Assembly: GCF_003293675.1 (NCBI RefSeq)
Contig: NZ_CP029984.1
Span: 1,499,446 to 1,563,445, forward strand
Direction: 5' to 3'
Origin: Gardnerella leopoldii
Lineage (GTDB): Bacteria; Actinomycetota; Actinomycetes; Actinomycetales; Bifidobacteriaceae
DNA: 64,000 nt
The position numbers and the translations under genes are program-made. The notes below the pieces were generated by a model, which saw nothing but the letters and a program-made list of their open reading frames with translations, had not been told where the DNA came from and made no database searches. Every line of letters begins with the position of its first letter. Positions within the stretch are counted from its first letter, which is position 1. This document shows positions 44,969 through 54,770 of this stretch, in pieces.

Positions 44969-45301
44969 GTATTATTTATACGTTTTGCTTAATTATTAAA
45001 TACATAAATTGTTCACTCATGCGCAATATTTGGGGAAAGTGTAGTGGGCAATATTTAAAATTTATAACTAAAAAGTAATTTATAACTAAAAAGAATTAAC
45101 AAATAATTCAACACATAATTGAAAATTGAAGCATAACTTAATACGGATGATTGAAGTAACCGAAACAAAAAACACTACGAAATATTGACGTAACGCAAGT
45201 GTTGCAAAGAGTGCAAATATTCGCATATAGGTAATAATGCGAAGTCGTCAATGTTATTACGCATGTTGGTTGATTAGGTAAGTTAAGAAAAGGAGGAACC
45301 C
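44969..45301 (+). other. Leader/promoter region of pnp
   Basis: About 330 bp, AT-rich. It contains a tandem 18-nt direct repeat (45059-45076 and 45077-45093, AATTTATAACTAAAAAG) and, nearer the gene, a nested structure: ATTGACG (45184-45190) pairs with CGTCAAT (45246-45252), enclosing a TTCGCAT/ATGCGAA hairpin (45220-45243). AAAGGAGG at about 45290 is the pnp ribosome site. In E. coli pnp is controlled post-transcriptionally through a leader stem; a similar role here is only a guess. Confidence 0.5.
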
Positions 45302-48064
45302 GTGGAGGGTCCCGAAATTAAGGCTGTAGAAGCCGTTATTGATAATGGTTCATTTGGTAAGCGTACGCTACGCTTTGAAACTGGTCGACTTGCTCAGCAA
45401 GCAGATGGTGCTGTTGCCGCATATTTGGATGACGATTCCATGATTTTGTCGACGACGACTGCAGGATCTAGCCCGAAGGAAAATTACGACTTCTTCCCAT
45501 TGACTGTTGATGTGGAAGAAAAAATGTATGCTGCTGGAAAGATTCCAGGTTCGTTCTTCCGCCGTGAAGGTCGTCCTTCTAACGAAGCAACGTTGGCATG
45601 CCGTATTATTGATCGCCCGTTGCGTCCATTGTTCCCACACACTTTACGTAACGAAGTGCAAGTTGTTGAAACAATTTTGGCAATTAATCCAGATGATGCT
45701 TACGATGTTATTGCTTTGAATGCGGCGTCTGCATCTACTATGATTTCTGGCTTGCCATTTGAGGGTCCAGTTTCCGGCGTTCGTTTGGCTTTGATTGATG
45801 GCCAGTGGGTTGCTTTCCCACGTTGGAGTGAGCGCGAGCGTGCAGTATTTGAAATTGTTGTGGCTGGTCGTGTGATTGAAAATGGCGATGTTGCTATTGC
45901 AATGATTGAAGCTGGTGCTGGTAAGAATGCTTGGAATTTGATTTACAATGATGGTCAAACCAAGCCAGATGAGCAAGTTGTAGCCGGAGGTTTGGAAGCT
46001 GCAAAGCCATTTATTAAGGTTATTTGCGATGCTCAAAATGAGTTGAAGCGTATTGCAGCTAAGGAAACTAAGGAATTCCAACTCTTCCCAGAATATACTG
46101 ACGAACTTTATGCTCGTATTGACGAGATTGCTCATGCTGATTTAAATGAAGCTCTTTCTATTGCTGAAAAGCTTCCTCGTCAAGATCGTATCGCTGAAAT
46201 TAAAGAAGGCGTGCGTGCTGCAATCGCTGAAGAATTCACTGATATGGACGAAGCCGAAAAGGAAAAGGAACTCGGCAATGCGTTTAAAGAATTGCAGCGT
46301 CAAATTGTTCGCCGTCGTATTTTGACTGAAGATTATCGTATTGATGGTCGTGGTTTGCGCGATATTCGTACGCTTTCTGCAGAAGTTGATGTTGTGCCTC
46401 GCGTACACGGTTCTGCACTCTTCCAGCGTGGTGAAACCCAGATTTTGGGTGTGACTACTTTGAATATGCTTAAGATGGAGCAGCAGGTTGATGCGCTTTC
46501 TGGTCCACAGACTAAGCGTTATATGCACAACTACGAAATGCCTCCATACTCCACTGGTGAAACTGGTCGCGTTGGTTCTCCAAAGCGTCGTGAAATTGGT
46601 CACGGTGCTTTAGCTGAGAAGGCTTTGGTTCCAGTATTGCCTGGACGCGAAGAGTTCCCATACGCTATTCGTCAGGTGTCTGAAGCTATTGGTTCTAACG
46701 GTTCTACTTCTATGGGTTCCGTTTGCGCTTCTACGCTTTCTTTGCTTGCTGCTGGCGTGCCTTTGAAAGCTCCAGTTGCTGGTATTGCTATGGGCTTAGT
46801 TTCTGGCGATGTTGATGGAAAGCATATCTTTAAGACTTTGACTGATATTCTTGGTGCAGAAGATGCATTTGGTGATATGGACTTCAAGGTTGCTGGTACT
46901 TCCGAATTCATCACTGCTTTGCAGCTCGATACGAAGCTTGACGGTATTCCAGCTGATATTTTGGCTGCCGCTTTGCAGCAGGCACATGAAGCTCGTACAA
47001 CGATTCTTGAAGTTATTAACGAGTGCATTGATTGCCCAGCTGAGATGAGCCCATTTGCTCCACGCATTATTACAACCACAATTCCTGTAGACAAGATTGG
47101 TGAAGTAATCGGACCTAAGGGCAAGATGATTAACCAAATTCAGGAAGAAACTGGTGCTGAAATCGCTATTGAAGATGACGGTACTGTTTACATTTCTTCT
47201 GAAGGCGGCGAAGCTGCTGAGAAAGCTAAGGGAATCATCGATTCTATTGCAAATCCTCGCGTGCCAAAAGCTGGTGAAACTTTTACAGGCAAGGTTGTTA
47301 AGACCACAAGTTTTGGAGCTTTTGTGAATTTGACTCCTGGAACTGACGGTTTGCTTCACATTTCACAGATTCGCAATTTAGCAAATGGTGAGCGCATTGA
47401 CACTGTTGAAGATGTGCTGAAGGAAGGCGATAATGTTGAAGTTATCGTACAAAGCGTAGATGAGCGTGGCAAGATTTCTTTGGCTATTCCAGGTTTTGAA
47501 GATCAAGAATCTTCTGCTCCAGCGGTGCGTGAAAATCGTTCCCGCGGTTCTCGCGACGATCGCGATTCTCGTGATTCTCGTGGCGATTACCGTCGTTCTC
47601 GCCGTGACGATCGCGATAATCATGATCGTGCGGATCGTGCAGAGCGTCCTCGTCGCCGCATGCGCGATGATCGTGACGATCGAGATCGCATGGATCGAAA
47701 TGACCGATACGCGGATCGCGATAACCGTTATGATGACCGCAGCACTCGTCGCGACGACCGTCGTGCAGATCGTGATGACCGTTACAGTGATAACGATTTT
47801 GATGAGCGTCCTCGTCGCCGCGTGCGCGATGATCGTGACGATCGTTACGAAAATCGCGACGATCGTGAAGAGCGTGCAGACCGTGACGACCGTGAAGATC
47901 GTTCAAATCGTCGAGATTCAGAAAATCGTCGCGTATCTGATCGAAAGCCGCGTTATGCAGCTGATGACGATCACTATGACGAGTATCGTTCGGCTCGTGA
48001 AGAGCGCGCAGAGCGTCCTCGTCGCCGCGTGCGTCGCGATTTTGATCCATTTGAGGAAGATTAA
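45302..48064 (+). CDS. pnp: Polynucleotide phosphorylase with a long Arg/Asp-rich tail
   Basis: 920 aa from GTG 45302 after AAAGGAGG. 3'-5' phosphorolytic exoribonuclease. Two RNase PH domains (first about 15-150, second with [20 protein letters not shown] about 425-445), a KH domain with [11 protein letters not shown], and an S1 domain ([31 protein letters not shown]) ending near 730. The last ~185 residues are not part of the normal enzyme: they consist almost only of Arg and Asp with Glu, Ser and Tyr, and contain three copies of ERPRRR(M/V)R(D/R) at nucleotide 47642, 47804 and 48011. E. coli PNPase is about 711 aa, so this is a true extension, likely disordered. It could bind RNA, recruit partners or form condensates. 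Confidence 0.96.
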   Translation: MEGPEIKAVEAVIDNGSFGKRTLRFETGRLAQQADGAVAAYLDDDSMILSTTTAGSSPKENYDFFPLTVDVEEKMYAAGKIPGSFFRREGRPSNEATLACRIIDRPLRPLFPHTLRNEVQVVETILAINPDDAYDVIALNAASASTMISGLPFEGPVSGVRLALIDGQWVAFPRWSERERAVFEIVVAGRVIENGDVAIAMIEAGAGKNAWNLIYNDGQTKPDEQVVAGGLEAAKPFIKVICDAQNELKRIAAKETKEFQLFPEYTDELYARIDEIAHADLNEALSIAEKLPRQDRIAEIKEGVRAAIAEEFTDMDEAEKEKELGNAFKELQRQIVRRRILTEDYRIDGRGLRDIRTLSAEVDVVPRVHGSALFQRGETQILGVTTLNMLKMEQQVDALSGPQTKRYMHNYEMPPYSTGETGRVGSPKRREIGHGALAEKALVPVLPGREEFPYAIRQVSEAIGSNGSTSMGSVCASTLSLLAAGVPLKAPVAGIAMGLVSGDVDGKHIFKTLTDILGAEDAFGDMDFKVAGTSEFITALQLDTKLDGIPADILAAALQQAHEARTTILEVINECIDCPAEMSPFAPRIITTTIPVDKIGEVIGPKGKMINQIQEETGAEIAIEDDGTVYISSEGGEAAEKAKGIIDSIANPRVPKAGETFTGKVVKTTSFGAFVNLTPGTDGLLHISQIRNLANGERIDTVEDVLKEGDNVEVIVQSVDERGKISLAIPGFEDQESSAPAVRENRSRGSRDDRDSRDSRGDYRRSRRDDRDNHDRADRAERPRRRMRDDRDDRDRMDRNDRYADRDNRYDDRSTRRDDRRADRDDRYSDNDFDERPRRRVRDDRDDRYENRDDREERADRDDREDRSNRRDSENRRVSDRKPRYAADDDHYDEYRSAREERAERPRRRVRRDFDPFEED

Positions 48065-48127
48065 TCGCGCAAATAGTATTAAAGCAAAATTATTGCTAGA
48101 TACTAAGTAAAAAATAAATATTCGTAG

Positions 48128-48170
48128 AAATGCCTTCAAGCTGCGTTTGCGTTTGGAGGCATTTCTTTTA
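48128..48170 (+). terminator. Intrinsic terminator after pnp
   Basis: AAATGCCT (48128-) pairs with AGGCATTT (48157-48164), large loop, then CTTTTA. Confidence 0.75.
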
Positions 48171-48311
48171 GATAGCTATTTAAATGTTTTATGTAATCTG
48201 TGCAATAAAATAAAATATAAAAAGTAGTAAAATATTGTGACTGCGTAAAGTAGCGTAATGCAATAATAAATACTTACGGAAAATATAAAACTTACAAAAT
48301 AGGGGTGAAAT

Positions 48312-49175
48312 ATGGTCATGCATCGCGCATTAGGTTCGTTTGATACAACCGCTATTGGTTTTGGCGAAATGCCATTGACAATAGAAAATAATCTTGGTCA
48401 CGATATGGGAATTAAGACAATTCACGCAGCTCTTGATGCAGGTTGTACGCATATTGACACAGCTTGGGCATATTACTGCTCTGGCAGCGAGGAACAAACT
48501 GGTGAAAAGCTTGTTCGTGAGGCTTTAGAAAGCTGGAAAGGCGACAAATCTTCTATTTTAGTTGCAACAAAAGTCGGTCACTTCCGTAACTTTACTGACG
48601 GACGACCAACGTGGGGTAAGGATGGTAAGCCAGAGCATTTGATTCGTCACGCTAAAGAGTCTGCAATGGCTTTAGGCGTTGACACTATTGACTTGCTTTA
48701 CTTCCACAGGCCAGATCCGGAAGTTCCATACAATGAGTCTATTGAAGCAATGCAACAGTTGCTTGACGAAGGTGTGGCTCGAGAAATCGGTATTTCTAAC
48801 GCTTCTGTAGAGCAAATCGATATTGCACGCAATATTTTAGGAGAAAAGCTAGTAGCAGTGCAAAATCAATATTCTCCAGTTCATTTAGAGAATGAAGATA
48901 CGTTGCAATATTGTGAAAAGCTTGGAATTGCTTTTGTTTGCTGGAGTCCTCTTGGTGGATTCCGTCATCCTTATGACGAGCATCTTTTCGATCCATTCCG
49001 CAAAGTTGCAGAAAATCATGGCGTAAGCTATCAGCAAGTAGTTTTGGCTTGGGAACTAGCTAAAGGCGATCACATATTCGTAATTCCTGGAGCTCACAGA
49101 CCAGCTACAATTTTAGATAGTTTGAAAGCTTCCGATTTGCAATTAAGCAATGAAGAATTGGCTTATTTAGGCTGA
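48312..49175 (+). CDS. Aldo/keto reductase
   Basis: 287 aa. NADPH-dependent oxidoreductase fold. The catalytic tetrad is visible: Asp and Tyr in HIDTAWAYY (about 46-54), Lys in VATKVGH, His in LLYFHRPD. C-terminal coenzyme-binding segment VIPGAHRPATILDSL. Substrate unknown. ATG 48312 follows GGGGTG; ATG 48318 is an alternative. The YfiH-type gene starts 14 nt after its stop, so the two form an operon. Confidence 0.9.
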   Translation: MVMHRALGSFDTTAIGFGEMPLTIENNLGHDMGIKTIHAALDAGCTHIDTAWAYYCSGSEEQTGEKLVREALESWKGDKSSILVATKVGHFRNFTDGRPTWGKDGKPEHLIRHAKESAMALGVDTIDLLYFHRPDPEVPYNESIEAMQQLLDEGVAREIGISNASVEQIDIARNILGEKLVAVQNQYSPVHLENEDTLQYCEKLGIAFVCWSPLGGFRHPYDEHLFDPFRKVAENHGVSYQQVVLAWELAKGDHIFVIPGAHRPATILDSLKASDLQLSNEELAYLG

Positions 49176-49189
49176 AAGAAAACAATAAA

Positions 49190-50155
49190 ATGCAAGAAAC
49201 AAGCGTAACTGGTATGCCGTTGCCTCACGAAGATGAGGACGGTACGCCAATTCCTGTGACTATTCCGGTGGCTTTAGGAACTCACACTCATGCAGTTTTT
49301 ACTACTAGATTGGGTGGAATTTCTGAAGGCTCATTTGCTTCACTTAATTTAGGCGGACGCGCAGGAGATAGTGAGGAGGCTGTAGCAAGCAATCGCGCAG
49401 CTTTACAAAAAGCTTTGCAAGCTGACTTGTCGCTTGTTGCTCAAGTTCATAGCAGAGAAGTATTTGACGCAGATAGTGTAGTAGATTCATGGAATACTTC
49501 TTACGGCTTTGATGCAACAGGTTTTGCGGATTCGCAATTGAGAATTGAAGCAGATGCGCAAGTTTCAACTGCGTGCTCGCTTGCATTAGGAATGTTTGCT
49601 GCAGATTGTTTGCCAGTTTTACTTGCGGACGACGAAGCTGGAGTAATCGCTGCAGCGCATTGTGGGCGAAAAGGATTGATGGCTGGAGTGCTTGATGCTG
49701 TTATCGAAGCAATGTGCGAAAAGGGAGCTGAGCGTTCTCGTATAACAGCAGTGCTCGGTCCATGTATTTGTGGAGATTGCTACGAAGTTGGTGAGAGTAT
49801 TGCGCGCGATTTTGAAAAACGTTACCCGCAAACTGTAACAAAAACTCGTTTCGGTGGAATCGGTATTGATATTGCTGAAGCTGCTCGCATTGATTTAGCA
49901 CTCGCAGGAGTTGCGAATATTGTTGACGCTTTGCCGCGAGTTACAGCTGCAACGCAATATTTATCTGAAGATGAGGAATTGCGTACGATTTGCGAAGTAG
50001 ATGGGGAAGGTGAATCTTTGCCAGAACGTTTGCAAAATTTGCAAAACCCAATGTGCACTTTGGAAAATCCACTCTGGTATTCTCATCGACGTGCTAGTTT
50101 AGCTGGAAAATCGCATGAAGGTAGACTTCTTGCTTTAGTAATTCGCGACAAATAA
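49190..50155 (+). CDS. YfiH/LACC1-family purine nucleoside phosphorylase-like protein
   Basis: 321 aa. The polyphenol-oxidase-like/laccase domain 1 family acts on purine nucleosides in characterised members. Zinc ligands appear in QVHSREV (His), FAADCLPVLLADD (Cys) and AAHCGRKGLMAGV (His), with VLGPCICGDCYEVGE after them and a C-terminal WYSHRRAS block. The N-terminal GTHTHAVFTTRLGGISEGSFASLNLG is typical. An extra segment (LPERLQNLQNPMCTLENP) precedes the end. Confidence 0.87.
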   Translation: MQETSVTGMPLPHEDEDGTPIPVTIPVALGTHTHAVFTTRLGGISEGSFASLNLGGRAGDSEEAVASNRAALQKALQADLSLVAQVHSREVFDADSVVDSWNTSYGFDATGFADSQLRIEADAQVSTACSLALGMFAADCLPVLLADDEAGVIAAAHCGRKGLMAGVLDAVIEAMCEKGAERSRITAVLGPCICGDCYEVGESIARDFEKRYPQTVTKTRFGGIGIDIAEAARIDLALAGVANIVDALPRVTAATQYLSEDEELRTICEVDGEGESLPERLQNLQNPMCTLENPLWYSHRRASLAGKSHEGRLLALVIRDK

Positions 50156-50331
50156 TCACATATGCTATATAAACAGTACTGTATTTGAGCTAGGTAGTAA
50201 GTGCAGTTGTGTGAGCTTAGCAAAAACGTGCGCAACACACGAGTGTTTTTTGCTTGTAAGTGATAGCGTTGATTCTGATGGTGTAGCACAGCGTTTTGTG
50301 CAGCTGTGTGGGGGCTTGTGAAAGGAATATT

Positions 50332-51765
50332 ATGGTGGCTGATTTATTCCCAACCGCGTTGCGTGGGTACGATAAAGACAAGGTAAATGAAGCATTTGCA
50401 AACTATGAGCGTACTATTTCTCGTCTGCGTGAACAAGTGCGTTCAAGTGATGAATCAATTTTGCAATTACAAGCGCAATTGCAAGAAGAAAAAAATAATG
50501 TAAAACGTGCCAAAAGCGGAAATACTTTTGCGTCTTTAGGTGCAAATGCGCAACAATTGCTGGCATCTGCAGAGCAAACTAGTTCTCAATTGCTTGAGCG
50601 CGCTAAGCAAGATGCTGCATCAATTAAAAAGAATGCACAAGCACAAGCCGGAACTTTGCTGAACAATGCAAAGCTGGATGCTGCACATTTAATGCAAGAA
50701 GCACAAACTAAAGCAGACACAATGCTTTCCAATGCCACGCAAAAGTCGACACAACTTATGCAAGCTGCGCAAGAAGATTCTGCACGTTTGCGCGATACTA
50801 CTGCTAAAGATGTGCAAGCTCAAAAAGACGCTGCAGAATTAGCTTTACAAAACGCTCAAGAAGAACATACAAAGCGTATGGCTTCAGAGCGCGCGCAACA
50901 AGAAAGCAGTATTTCGCAACTTAAGTCGGAAGCTGCTCAAAAAATTGCTGAGCAGCGTGCGGCTGCAAACGAAGAGATTGCGCGTGCTAAGGCTGAAACA
51001 AACGATCAGATTGAATCTGCTCTCGCTGAAGCAAATAAAAAGCTTGCTGATATGCGCGAACACGCTTCGAAGATGATGGCTGACGCACAGCGCAAAGCTG
51101 GCGAAATTACGGATGCTGCTGCCGCTAAAGCTCAAGAAATTGCAGATGATGCTCAAGTTGAACGTACGCGTACGTTAAGCCAAGTTAGTGCAGAAGTTGA
51201 GCAGATTCGCGCAGATATTGCTGCTCAACAGGAGGAAGCTACAAAGAAAGTCAATGCCTTGCTTTCTGGCTTGAAAGAGAAAGAAAGTGCAGCTCAGGAA
51301 GAAGCAGATGCTTTGGTTGCTCGCGCAAAAACTGTTCATCAAGAAGCTGACGAATATGCAGCGCAAACGCATCAGGCTGCGGATAGTCAGGCTGCTGATA
51401 TTGTGCGCAAAGCTATGCAGGAGGCGACTGCTCAGGTTGAAGAGCGTAGAGCTGCAGCACAACAAGAGCTTGATGGCATGACGACTCGATTAACCCAATT
51501 GCAGCATCGTGAGGCAACTATTACGCAGCGAGTTACGGAATTGCGCTCGCTGTTTGCGAATGCTTTCTCTGGATTTGATTTTGGAGATGCTCAACAAAAC
51601 CAACAAGTTGCGCAAGCTTCTGACGATAATGAGGATTCGGCGAATGCTCAATCTTCTGCGGATGCGAAGCAGGCTCAGCGAGATGTTCAAGCTGCGTTGG
51701 CTGAATCTGAGGAAGCTAGTGAAGCTAACGAGTCTCAAGAAAACCAAGACACAGATAATCAATAA
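50332..51765 (+). CDS. DivIVA/Wag31-like coiled-coil protein
   Basis: 477 aa from ATG 50332, 5 nt after GAAAGGA; the upstream in-frame reading to 50296 is rejected. The N-terminus FPTALRGYDKDKVNEAFANYERTI matches the DivIVA lipid-binding head, where a short hydrophobic/basic loop inserts at curved membranes. Residues about 30-430 are a long Ala/Gln/Glu/Lys coiled coil with many heptads, and the tail is Gln/Asp/Ser-rich and acidic. Likely organises polar growth or septation. Single gene. Confidence 0.78.
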   Translation: MVADLFPTALRGYDKDKVNEAFANYERTISRLREQVRSSDESILQLQAQLQEEKNNVKRAKSGNTFASLGANAQQLLASAEQTSSQLLERAKQDAASIKKNAQAQAGTLLNNAKLDAAHLMQEAQTKADTMLSNATQKSTQLMQAAQEDSARLRDTTAKDVQAQKDAAELALQNAQEEHTKRMASERAQQESSISQLKSEAAQKIAEQRAAANEEIARAKAETNDQIESALAEANKKLADMREHASKMMADAQRKAGEITDAAAAKAQEIADDAQVERTRTLSQVSAEVEQIRADIAAQQEEATKKVNALLSGLKEKESAAQEEADALVARAKTVHQEADEYAAQTHQAADSQAADIVRKAMQEATAQVEERRAAAQQELDGMTTRLTQLQHREATITQRVTELRSLFANAFSGFDFGDAQQNQQVAQASDDNEDSANAQSSADAKQAQRDVQAALAESEEASEANESQENQDTDNQ

Positions 51766-51876
51766 AGAAAATATTATAAAATTTGTAGATTGGCTTAAGT
51801 ATCGTACGTTAGAATGTGCTGGTATTTGAATAAATATTTGAAATAAATATTGATAATTAACAGGAAAGGTAGCATT

Positions 51877-53211
51877 GTGACTGAAATCACTGCTCTAACT
51901 GATGAAAAATTACAAGGTTTGCGTGAGGATTTTGACGCAAATCCTTTAAACCGTTTAGCTATGAATGGTGTGACTGCTGCTGGTATTGATAAAGTCGCGC
52001 GTAATTATGATCGTGCGCGCTTATTGCAGCGTCGTTTTTCTACCATTGTTGATAACGGAGATGCAACACATCAGGATCGTTCTGGCCGTTGCTGGCTGTT
52101 TAGCTCGTTGAACGTGGCTCGTTTCATTGCGAAGAAATCCCTTGGATTGAAGGAATTTGAGTTTTCTCAGAACTACGCAATGTACTATGACAAGCTTGAG
52201 CGAATTAACTACTTCTTGAAGGATGTTGCGGCTTTGGTGCGTGCAGGTGAGCCTTCAGATTCTCGTTTGATTCAGCATTTGTTGCATGACGTTATGGGCG
52301 ATGGCGGTCAGTGGACCATGGCTATGAACGTTTACAAGAAGTATGGTGCTGTTCCTAAGGATTTGTTCCCAGAAACCGCTTCTTCTAAGAATACTGGTGC
52401 TATGAATACGCAGTTGCGTGCGCTTTTGCATACTGCTGTTGCTCATATGTATGCGAATGCCACTGAAATTGATGAGATTATTGCGGATGCTACTGCTGCA
52501 GGTCACAGGATTTTGACAATTCACTTGGGTGAGCCACCTAAGAGCTTCGATTGGGAGTGGACTGATAGCGACGGCAAGTTCCATCGCGATGGTGAGATTA
52601 CGCCAGTTGAGTTCTGGAAGAAGTACGTGAATGCTGGTCTTGAGGATTATGTGTGCTTGGTTGACGATCCTCGCGCTGAACATCCTAAGGGCAAGAAGAT
52701 TGCTATTGAGCACTTGGGTAATGTTGCTGGCGGAGACGCAACCGAGTATTTGAACGTGCCAAACCAGTTTATGAAGGATTGCGTGCGTAAGATTTTGGTT
52801 GAGAAGGGCATTCCAGTGTGGTTTGGTGCCGATTGTCATCCTATGATGGATCGCGAGAATGGCGCTTGGGCTACTGATTTGTTCGAGTATGGTCGCGTTT
52901 ATGGCGTTGATTTTGATTTGGATAAGGAAGCGCGTGTGCGTTTTGCTGATTCTGCGATGAATCACGCTATGGCTTTTGCTGGTGTTGATGTTGCTGATGA
53001 TGGTACGACTACTCGCCGTTGGCGCGTAGAGAACTCTTGGGGCACTGATATTGCAGATAAGGGTTACTTTACGATGAGTGACGACTGGTTTACTGAGTAT
53101 GTGTACGAAGTTGCAGTGCCGAAGAATCTGCTTCCGGAAGAATATCGCAAAGCCCTAGAAGAACCAGCAATTGTTTTGCCGGCGTGGGATCCAATGGGCG
53201 CTTTGGCTTAG
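51877..53211 (+). CDS. pepC: Aminopeptidase C (C1 peptidase, bleomycin-hydrolase type)
   Basis: 444 aa from GTG 51877 with AGGAAAGG 7 nt upstream. Cytoplasmic cysteine aminopeptidase that processes imported peptides. Catalytic Cys72 in RSGRCWLFSS, His363 in MNHAMAFAGV and Asn386 in RVENSWG. The C-terminal residue in this family lies in the active-site channel and sets aminopeptidase specificity; here it is Ala. The stop codon lies inside a palindrome (53210-53236) that begins the hairpin array. Confidence 0.95.
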   Translation: MTEITALTDEKLQGLREDFDANPLNRLAMNGVTAAGIDKVARNYDRARLLQRRFSTIVDNGDATHQDRSGRCWLFSSLNVARFIAKKSLGLKEFEFSQNYAMYYDKLERINYFLKDVAALVRAGEPSDSRLIQHLLHDVMGDGGQWTMAMNVYKKYGAVPKDLFPETASSKNTGAMNTQLRALLHTAVAHMYANATEIDEIIADATAAGHRILTIHLGEPPKSFDWEWTDSDGKFHRDGEITPVEFWKKYVNAGLEDYVCLVDDPRAEHPKGKKIAIEHLGNVAGGDATEYLNVPNQFMKDCVRKILVEKGIPVWFGADCHPMMDRENGAWATDLFEYGRVYGVDFDLDKEARVRFADSAMNHAMAFAGVDVADDGTTTRRWRVENSWGTDIADKGYFTMSDDWFTEYVYEVAVPKNLLPEEYRKALEEPAIVLPAWDPMGALA

Positions 53212-53249
53212 CTTAAGCGCATTGGGCGCTTAAGCTACTCCAAAGCGCC
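53197..53249. repeat. Nested palindrome across the pepC stop codon
   Basis: Inner arms AGCTTAAGCGC (53210-53220) and GCGCTTAAGCT (53226-53236) are perfect; outer arms GGCGCTTTGG (53197-53206) and CCAAAGCGCC (53240-53249) are also perfect. Together they can form one hairpin of over 20 bp with a small internal loop. It is not followed by a T-run. Confidence 0.75.
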
Positions 53250-53440
53250 GCGCTCACTATTGCGAAAAGCACAGTGTGCTTTTCGCGTGAGCGCGGCGGT
53301 GCTTGCATCTTTATTCAAGATGCAAGCACCGACCACATCAAATGTGGTTGTGCTTTCAACGCAAGCTCGGCGGTGTACGCATCTTTATTTCAAGATGCGT
53401 ACACCGACCCCACAGTTAGGTTAACTCTTTGCGCAAGCGC
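53250..53440. repeat. Array of hairpins between pepC and the DAHP synthase gene
   Basis: Four stem-loops in a row: 53250-53294 (GCGCTCAC...GTGAGCGC enclosing GCGAAAAGCAC/GTGCTTTTCGC), 53297-53331 (15-bp perfect stem), 53332-53348 (ACCACAT/ATGTGGT) and 53371-53406 (15-bp perfect stem). The two 15-bp stems are copies of one another that differ at three pairs, each difference compensated on the other arm. The motif AGC(G/T)CGGCGGTG starts each unit and recurs alone at about 53436-53447. GC content is well above the surroundings. Confidence 0.8.
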
Positions 53441-53475
53441 GGCGGTGCGCGTTTTGTTTTATAGGATGGTGACAA

Positions 53476-54657
53476 ATGTCTTCTGCAGCTGAGCAGCGTA
53501 CTTCTCGCGCGGTAAAGAAGGAGGTTGAGGAGGGGCGCAACCCTCTTAACTCTGCGAAGTTCCAGCGCTGGGAGGACCAGGTTGGTGTGGATCGCATTAT
53601 TAACCGCCGCGTGCTTGAGCTGGAGCCGCTGCCGACTCCTGCTCAGGTGCTTGGCGAGTTGCCATTGTCGTCGTATGCGCAGGATATTGTTGCGCAGTCG
53701 CGTGATGAGATTCGTGGCTGTTTGAATGGCGACGACGATCGCCTTCTTGTTATTGTGGGCCCGTGTTCTGTGCATGATCCTAAGGCTGCTCTTGATTATG
53801 CGAATCGTTTGGCTAAGTTGCGTTCGGAGCTCGAAGATGAGCTTCTTATTGTTATGCGCGTGTATTTTGAAAAGCCGCGCACAGCTCTTGGCTGGAAAGG
53901 TTTGATTAACGACCCGGATATTGATGGAACGCATGATATTCATAAGGGTTTGTTGCTTGCGCGTAAGACTTTGCTCGGCGTGTTGGATGCTGGTTTGGCT
54001 GCTGCTACTGAATTTTTGGAGCCGACTAGCCCTCAGTTTATTGCGGATGCTGTGAGTTGGGGCGCGATTGGTGCGCGTAATACGGAGTCTCAGATTCATC
54101 GTCAGCTTGCTAGTGGTCTTTCTATGCCGGTTGGTTTTAAGAATGCTACGGATGGTTCCGTTTCTGCGGCTGTAAATGGCTGCTTAGCTGCGAGCCAGCA
54201 TCATACGTTCTTTGGTATTGATCATCTTGGTCGCGCTTGTGCTGTGCAGACTCTTGGCAACCCTGATTGTCACGTGGTTTTGCGCGGTTCTAGTAAAGGT
54301 CCTAATTATGATGCTGCGTCGGTTGCTTCTGCTGTTGCTTCGATTCGTTTGCGCTTGGGCACTGGTTGTATGGCTTCTAACGGCGTGGTTGTGGATTGTT
54401 CGCATGGTAATTCTGGCAAGGATGAGCGTCGCCAGATTGAGGTTGTGCGTGAGATTGCAGATCGTTTGGCTGATGGCGAGCAGGGTATTAAGGGCGTTAT
54501 GATGGAGAGCTTCTTGCAGGGTGGCAATCAAGATCCTGCTCCTCTTAGCGAGCTTGAATACGGCAAGTCTATTACAGATCGTTGCATTTCTTGGGAAGGT
54601 ACTGCCAATTTGCTAAGAATTTTAGCTAAATCTGTAGCAACTCGCCGTAGAGCTTAG
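53476..54657 (+). CDS. aroG: 3-deoxy-7-phosphoheptulonate synthase (DAHP synthase, AroG type)
   Basis: 393 aa. Joins phosphoenolpyruvate and erythrose-4-phosphate, the first step of the shikimate pathway. Type I alpha signatures: LLVIVGPCSVHDPKAAL, MRVYFEKPRTALGWKGLIND, GARNTESQIHRQLASGLSMPVGFKN, VVVDCSHGNSGKD and ESFLQGGNQ. The N-terminal 45 residues hold the segment that carries effector-sensing contacts in AroF/G/H; feedback specificity cannot be told. GGATGG precedes the ATG by a few bases. Base composition is somewhat richer in G than neighbours. Confidence 0.94.
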   Translation: MSSAAEQRTSRAVKKEVEEGRNPLNSAKFQRWEDQVGVDRIINRRVLELEPLPTPAQVLGELPLSSYAQDIVAQSRDEIRGCLNGDDDRLLVIVGPCSVHDPKAALDYANRLAKLRSELEDELLIVMRVYFEKPRTALGWKGLINDPDIDGTHDIHKGLLLARKTLLGVLDAGLAAATEFLEPTSPQFIADAVSWGAIGARNTESQIHRQLASGLSMPVGFKNATDGSVSAAVNGCLAASQHHTFFGIDHLGRACAVQTLGNPDCHVVLRGSSKGPNYDAASVASAVASIRLRLGTGCMASNGVVVDCSHGNSGKDERRQIEVVREIADRLADGEQGIKGVMMESFLQGGNQDPAPLSELEYGKSITDRCISWEGTANLLRILAKSVATRRRA

Positions 54658-54770
54658 AGATTAGAGATTGTAGTAAGATAATCTCAATTAATTTCTACTT
54701 GGCTTATATTCCTTACTGTATTTGCCGCCTATTTTTGCATTATATTTTGCGTACAAGGGAGTGTGTTGAA

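Noticed and set aside
47460..48110. Long overlapping open frames on both strands within the end of pnp
   Set aside because: They are by-products of the repetitive Arg/Asp codon pattern; the PNPase frame is continuous from conserved domains.
53197..53449. CRISPR array
   Set aside because: Only two similar units with palindromic bodies and no regular short repeats with unique spacers; no cas genes.
53276..53492. Plus-strand frame across the hairpin array
   Set aside because: It runs through duplicated palindromes and lacks a ribosome site; the repeats explain the open frame.
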